The position numbers were made by a program, and so were the translations under genes. A stretch of 64,000 bases of DNA. Origin: Plantago elongata. Its lineage: Eukaryota > Streptophyta > Magnoliopsida > Lamiales > Plantaginaceae. Numbering within the stretch: the first letter of the stretch is position 1; each line of letters opens with the position of its first letter. Below are positions 59,641 through 64,000 of the stretch, piece after piece. Location: the NCBI GenBank assembly GCA_036897095.1, contig JAYMSP010000094.1:1-64000 (forward strand), in the 5' to 3' direction. The notes beneath the pieces are model-generated. The model did no database searches and was not told where the DNA came from. It worked only from the letters and a program-made list of their open reading frames with translations.

Positions 59641-60639
59641 TCCAAAACTCAATCATCTCTTACAAAACGAGTAAGAAATTGATGTATACGAGTAAAACTA
59701 TGGTTAAAATATGCACAAAATGCCACATATTAAGTACTCATCATAATACTCTTCAATTTCTTCAAGTTTTCGTAGTTGATATTTTTGTATGTATGGTGTA
59801 AGTATCTAGCGTTGGGTTAGTATGGTATTTTATCAATCAATTTCTCACAAACTTCCGTAACTAATATTTATTTATCAATTTTCATTTTTGAATTACATAC
59901 ACATTATATACAACATTCTATGCATATAATGTTTTATGTACATACTACGGAAAAAAAATAGTAGAAATAAATATAAAATTGCTTATTTTTTCATATACAT
60001 CTAGAAGTAGAAATATAGGTGAAACTATTAATGCGAGTGGATTTCATCTTTTAAACTTGTATGGACTTTAAATATATGATTAAATTCTTTGTGTTATGGA
60101 TAGATGTAATTAGTTTTACTAATTAATGGATGAATGAATTAACAATATTAATAGTTAATATGAATTAGTGGATGGAGATTATAATGCAGTGGACGAAGAC
60201 TTTAATATATAACACAACTTACAAAGAAGAATGAACTCTTAATATTTTTATTGTTTTCTCTATTCTCTTAATCTATTTTCTTGTTCTCGTCTCTTTTTCT
60301 ATTTAACACTTAGTATTATATTTTATAATTATTCATAGGATTTTAAATGGATAGGATTCCTGCCTTTATATGTTGAGATTCTCTTTTGCTGAGTAATGAA
60401 AAAAAAGTAATTCTTAATTGCCTATATTAGCAAACTACTATTTGCTATATTCTTGATGCATTTAAGAAATTAATCCATTTTACCAAAATGTAGGATTTTC
60501 AATAATGGATTTAGAATCATTGTGTATGAATGTCTTAAAAATTTCCACATGTGAATTGAAAATCGCAAAATTATTAAGTGTATATATATCAACATAGCTA
60601 CTGCCCAGATACCAAGTACAAGAACAAACAAATTCACCA
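59641..60639. other. AT-rich spacer before the aspartic protease gene
   Basis: No gene seen; AT-rich throughout, perhaps including the left remnant of the Harbinger element. Confidence 0.45.
60580..60589 (+). promoter_or_regulatory. TATA box of the aspartic protease gene
   Basis: GTATATATATC about 50-60 bases upstream of the ATG at 60640, leaving room for a leader of roughly 25-30 bases. Confidence 0.6.
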
Positions 60640-61929
60640 ATGACAACGATAATGAAATTATCAATTTCTTTTGTAGCATTGTTTCTTTTCATCTCTTTCA
60701 AGCAGACTGAAGCAGGAGGCTTTAGTGTAGATCTCATTCACAGAGACTCTTTACAATCACCATCCATGACATCCACATCAACACGAGTAGCTAATGCGTT
60801 GCTCCGTTCCTTCAACCGGAACAATGTCGTGTCGCAGACATACAATGTTGGATCGAAACCAATCACAGACGACATCTATTCAGACAAGGGAGAGTACCTC
60901 TTAAAGTTCTCTGTTGGAACGCCACCTGTTGAAACGTTGGCGATCGCTGATACAGGAAGTGACCTAATATGGATTCAATGCAAGACATGCATAGATTGCT
61001 TTCCACAAAAGGCACCCATATTTGAGCCGAATCGTTCTTCCACATATGAAAGAGTGTCGTGCGACACAACCGAGTGTCGTAATTTTCGATCATATTGTGA
61101 CAAATCTCACAGTTGTGGCTATGAGATTTCATACGGTGACAAATCCATTACAATCGGTGACTTGGCAAAGGAAACAATTACGTTAGACGGCACTACATTC
61201 CCTAATATCACAATAGGATGTGGGCACTTAAATAAAGGCACGTTCGGTAATGATTCGTCAGGGATCGTCGGCCTTGGTGGGGGAGATGTGTCGCTAATAA
61301 GACAATTAGGACAGTCGATTCATGGTAAATTTTCTTACTGCTTGATACCGTTTAGTGAGGAAGCCAAAGCTAGTAAAATGAATTTTGGTGACAAGGCTGT
61401 GATTTCTGGTGAGGGCGTGGTGACTACACCTATAGCTGAATCTCCTTTGAAAACATTCTATCACCTGACACTTGAAGGCATCACTGTTGGGAATAAACGC
61501 CTGGAATTATCCGAAGCCGAAGATTACTCAACTGATTACCAACCAAATCAAGACGGGAACATCATCATAGACTCTGGAACAACGCTGACCTTTCTGCCCC
61601 CAGGTCTCTACAACCGGGTTCTCTTCGAGGTGAAAAACCAAGTGCATATGACTCAAGTACCCGATTCGCTTAAGACACTAGAGTTGTGCTACCTCACGAC
61701 TGAAGTCAAGGATGTTCCAGAGATGATATTTCACTTCAAAGGGGCTGATGTGAAAATGTCGCCTGTCAACACTTTTGTCATGACTGGCCCGGAATCTCTC
61801 TGCCTTGCATTTGCACCAGCCTCTTCTACGGCTATTTATGGTAATCTAGCACAAACAAATTTCTTGGTTGGCTATGATTTGGAAAACAAGACTGTTTCGT
61901 TTAAGCCAATTGATTGTACCAATGAGTAA
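60640..61929 (+). CDS. CDR1-like pepsin-type (A1) aspartic protease, intronless
   Basis: A single 429-residue frame without introns. The N-terminal signal peptide (MKLSISFVALFLFISF, cleavage probably after the TEA near residue 25) points to secretion. The prosegment holds FSVDLIHRDS, a plant nepenthesin/CDR1 hallmark. Both catalytic motifs are intact: DTGS at 104-107 and DSGT at 311-314. The cysteine-rich insert after the first motif (CKTCIDCF ... CGYEISYGD), many N-glycosylation sites and the WIQCKTC start of the nepenthesin-type loop support the subfamily. Arabidopsis CDR1 is an apoplastic protease in disease-resistance signalling; members are often tandemly duplicated and intronless. An alternative start is Met at residue 5. 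It looks complete and functional, with mobile-element debris on both sides. Confidence 0.93.
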   Translation: MTTIMKLSISFVALFLFISFKQTEAGGFSVDLIHRDSLQSPSMTSTSTRVANALLRSFNRNNVVSQTYNVGSKPITDDIYSDKGEYLLKFSVGTPPVETLAIADTGSDLIWIQCKTCIDCFPQKAPIFEPNRSSTYERVSCDTTECRNFRSYCDKSHSCGYEISYGDKSITIGDLAKETITLDGTTFPNITIGCGHLNKGTFGNDSSGIVGLGGGDVSLIRQLGQSIHGKFSYCLIPFSEEAKASKMNFGDKAVISGEGVVTTPIAESPLKTFYHLTLEGITVGNKRLELSEAEDYSTDYQPNQDGNIIIDSGTTLTFLPPGLYNRVLFEVKNQVHMTQVPDSLKTLELCYLTTEVKDVPEMIFHFKGADVKMSPVNTFVMTGPESLCLAFAPASSTAIYGNLAQTNFLVGYDLENKTVSFKPIDCTNE

Positions 61930-62085
61930 TATTGAGATATTGAGTAGATTGGTTGGGGTTCATTTGCAAATGAAATTACATTTGAAACTTCAATTCATAT
62001 TATCAATTGAGTAACATATGATGAGTCCATATTTTACTGACTTATTTAGTGCTTTAACCCGTACTTTGTTATGTCTTCTATCATC

Positions 62086-62350
62086 TGATGGCATGGAGAA
62101 TATAAAAGCCAATTTTAATAAATTCTAATCAAGTGAAAATATGGCTTGATTTTGAAGTTAAAATAAGAAGAGATTTATATAAAATAATTAAATGGCTACT
62201 GGATTCTGGACCTCCAACATTTACTACTGAATAATAAGTTCCCCAATCTAATTTTCAATCAGATGATGGCATGGAGAGTACAAAAGCCAATTTTGATAAG
62301 TCCTGCTCAAGTAAAAACATGGCTTGATTTTGAAGTCAAAATAAGAAGAA
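62086..62350 (+). repeat. Direct duplication of about 86 bp
   Basis: The block from GATGGCATGGAGA to AAAATAAGAAG is present at 62086-62171 and again, about 90 percent identical by eye, at 62264-62350. The second copy is continuous with the LTR-element remnant to the right, so the first is a stray piece of the same element or of a relative. Confidence 0.8.
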
Positions 62351-64000
62351 ATGCCATGGAAGATACGAAGGAAGAGTGTCCCTACCCAAGACTTGATGAT
62401 GTACACAATATTACAAGTCTGTTTGGAACTAGAATGGGCTCACATAATAAGCTAGGTGTTATATCTTATGAGTCATTTATATGCCTGAGGAAGAGTTAGA
62501 GGATGATATGAGATACTTGAGAGTCATCTACAAACAATTCAAACTCATTGAAACAAAGATTAAACATGCTTGGAAATAGAAAAGATTTTATTGGGTCAAA
62601 CCATTTAATCAGAAGAACCCTAAACTTGAATACAAGGAGAAGTGCAGGTTTGCTAGAGAAATATTGGATGTAAGAATCTATCTCTTTGATTATGTCAAAG
62701 ATAAGAAGAACTGAACAAAGATAGGGTGTTCAGAAACTGATCCTGAAGAATGACCGAAGAACTTGAGGTTGCTGGAAGACCTTGAGTGTTTTGCATATTT
62801 GAAGACTTAGTTTATAGAATGCTTACTTGGAGCTTGGACTCTTCTGTTGTTCTATTTACTTAAGTATTTTTGTGTATTTTTGCTGTTTGTATTTCACTTG
62901 ATTTATCTTGTAAAAGTTATCATGTACTGTAATTTCTTTATCTGATGAACCTACTCTCAGATACATTTATGAAAGATAACTTATCAACAAAGATCACTCC
63001 TTGTGATTTGGTTGATGTGTACTTTATGCAATTATATGAACTTAATTGATAAATCATGATGAAATGATTAAGTGTTGGATTGTTTACTTGACCAGATTGT
63101 AATAGGACTTTTTAGATAGTCATTATTGTCTGATCAAAAAGGGGAAAATTTGTTAGGAATAACTGTTTAGATTTTTTATCACTCAACATAATGACTTATC
63201 TTAATTCAGAAAGGTGTTTAGTATTCTTAGTTCACTTGAACATTGTAAAGAATAAATACATTAAGTATGATATTTCAGAAACCTTGTATTATGATTTTAG
63301 GTCTCTGAATGTAATTTTTATTTATTTCGAAAAAGACCAAGGAGGAGGCATCCAAACAAAGGAGTCAAATTCAAGAAGACCGTTTTGCAAAAAAAGTATC
63401 TAAAGACAGAGGAGAAAAGTCTCCTCAAATAAGTTGCTTCCAGAAACATGGCTTCTATTTGAATTTTGTTTACAAAATAAAGTTACAAGCAAGTTTATGA
63501 GAGAAGGAACATCAAGCATCAGAAAGCTACATGCATTCATTGAGACTACATGACGAAATATAGTACATTGCATTTATTGTTCGGACAAAAATGTATGTCT
63601 TTTGTCGAACTCTCTGAAAAGAGACTTACGCATGGGAGTACTAATTTCAAGATATGAACGGATTGAATTTGAAATATGTCTAACGGATACTATTCAACCG
63701 ACTATCAAATTCATCTATAAATATATATCACCACTTAGAAGCTGATAATTACACACACGAACTTCGCTCATAATCTAACTTTCAAGCAAGTATTCTCTCA
63801 AGCATTCACTACCATTTTCCAAGCTTATAGTTGCGACCAAAGCTCTAAGAATCACTAGTATTTCTAAGTGTTCTGATTCTTCAACAAGTATTGTTATTTG
63901 TGAACAAGTTGAATCTATAAATTACTATCAGAGCATTCATTCTCATGAACAAATCTCATAAACTGGGTCAGTAAATAGCAAGTTACCATACATTAAATAA
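62264..64000 (+). mobile_element. LTR retroelement fossil (copia-like?), 3' internal part plus LTR, cut by window edge
   Basis: A gag-like coding trace (62264-62700), then a purine-rich AAAAAGGGGAAAA tract at 63136-63148, then TGTTAGGAATAACTG at 63151, which has the look of a polypurine tract followed by an LTR start. Within the putative LTR a TATA-like CTATAAATATATAT (63714-63728) is followed by the CT-rich leader-like sequence expected of R-U5. The LTR is at least 850 bp and has no end inside the window. It is broken; family assignment rests only on layout. Confidence 0.5.

Overview
The window is nuclear DNA of a flowering plant. It is AT-rich, its genes have many GT-AG introns, and its proteins read like those of eudicots. 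Stowaway-, Tourist-, Mutator- and Harbinger-type DNA elements, L1-type LINEs and LTR fossils fill introns and spacers. An asterid such as a Lamiales species is my impression only. I saw no prokaryotic operon, CRISPR array, rRNA or intact tRNA gene.

Left part (1-22.5 kb): the last three coding exons of the arginine methyltransferase PRMT5 (+) end at 1777. They converge on a two-exon gene for an OEP16-3/B14.7-like Tim17-fold protein (-, 3420-5537). An 18-coding-exon gene for an ABC1 kinase fused to a beta-lactamase-like domain follows (-, 6944-14406); one of its introns holds a 73-bp tRNA-like SINE with a perfect 16-bp target duplication. A repeat-bearing spacer (a 21/42-bp tandem array and a Tourist-type MITE) separates it from a divergent DUF1005 gene (+, 19878-21502).

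Middle (22.5-46 kb): a single gene (-, 22538-45941), which I resolve into 26 coding exons giving 2158 residues in one continuous reading frame. It has an N-terminal discoidin-like domain, a large helical middle coded mostly by one 3.5-kb exon, and a charged coiled-coil tail. One intron uses a GC donor. Two long introns act as transposon traps: about 3.2 kb with a Stowaway element, and about 4.5 kb with an LTR-derived fossil whose terminal repeats face each other plus a 5'-truncated LINE.

Right part (46-64 kb): a nested mobile-element block (46.9-49.6 kb) in which a 1053-bp Mutator-like element with 9-bp target duplications interrupts the RNase H part of a LINE. Then come an RKD-type RWP-RK transcription factor (-, 49907-51754), a nodulin-like MFS transporter (+, 54243-57428), a decayed PIF/Harbinger transposase (-, about 58.3-59.6 kb), an intronless CDR1-like aspartic protease (+, 60640-61929), and a fossil LTR retroelement running off the right edge.

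The host genes do not form a pathway: methylation, organelle membrane, kinase, transport and protease functions simply sit side by side, as is usual in plants. The most informative new material is the mobile-element stratigraphy. I found no convincing previously undescribed multi-gene system.
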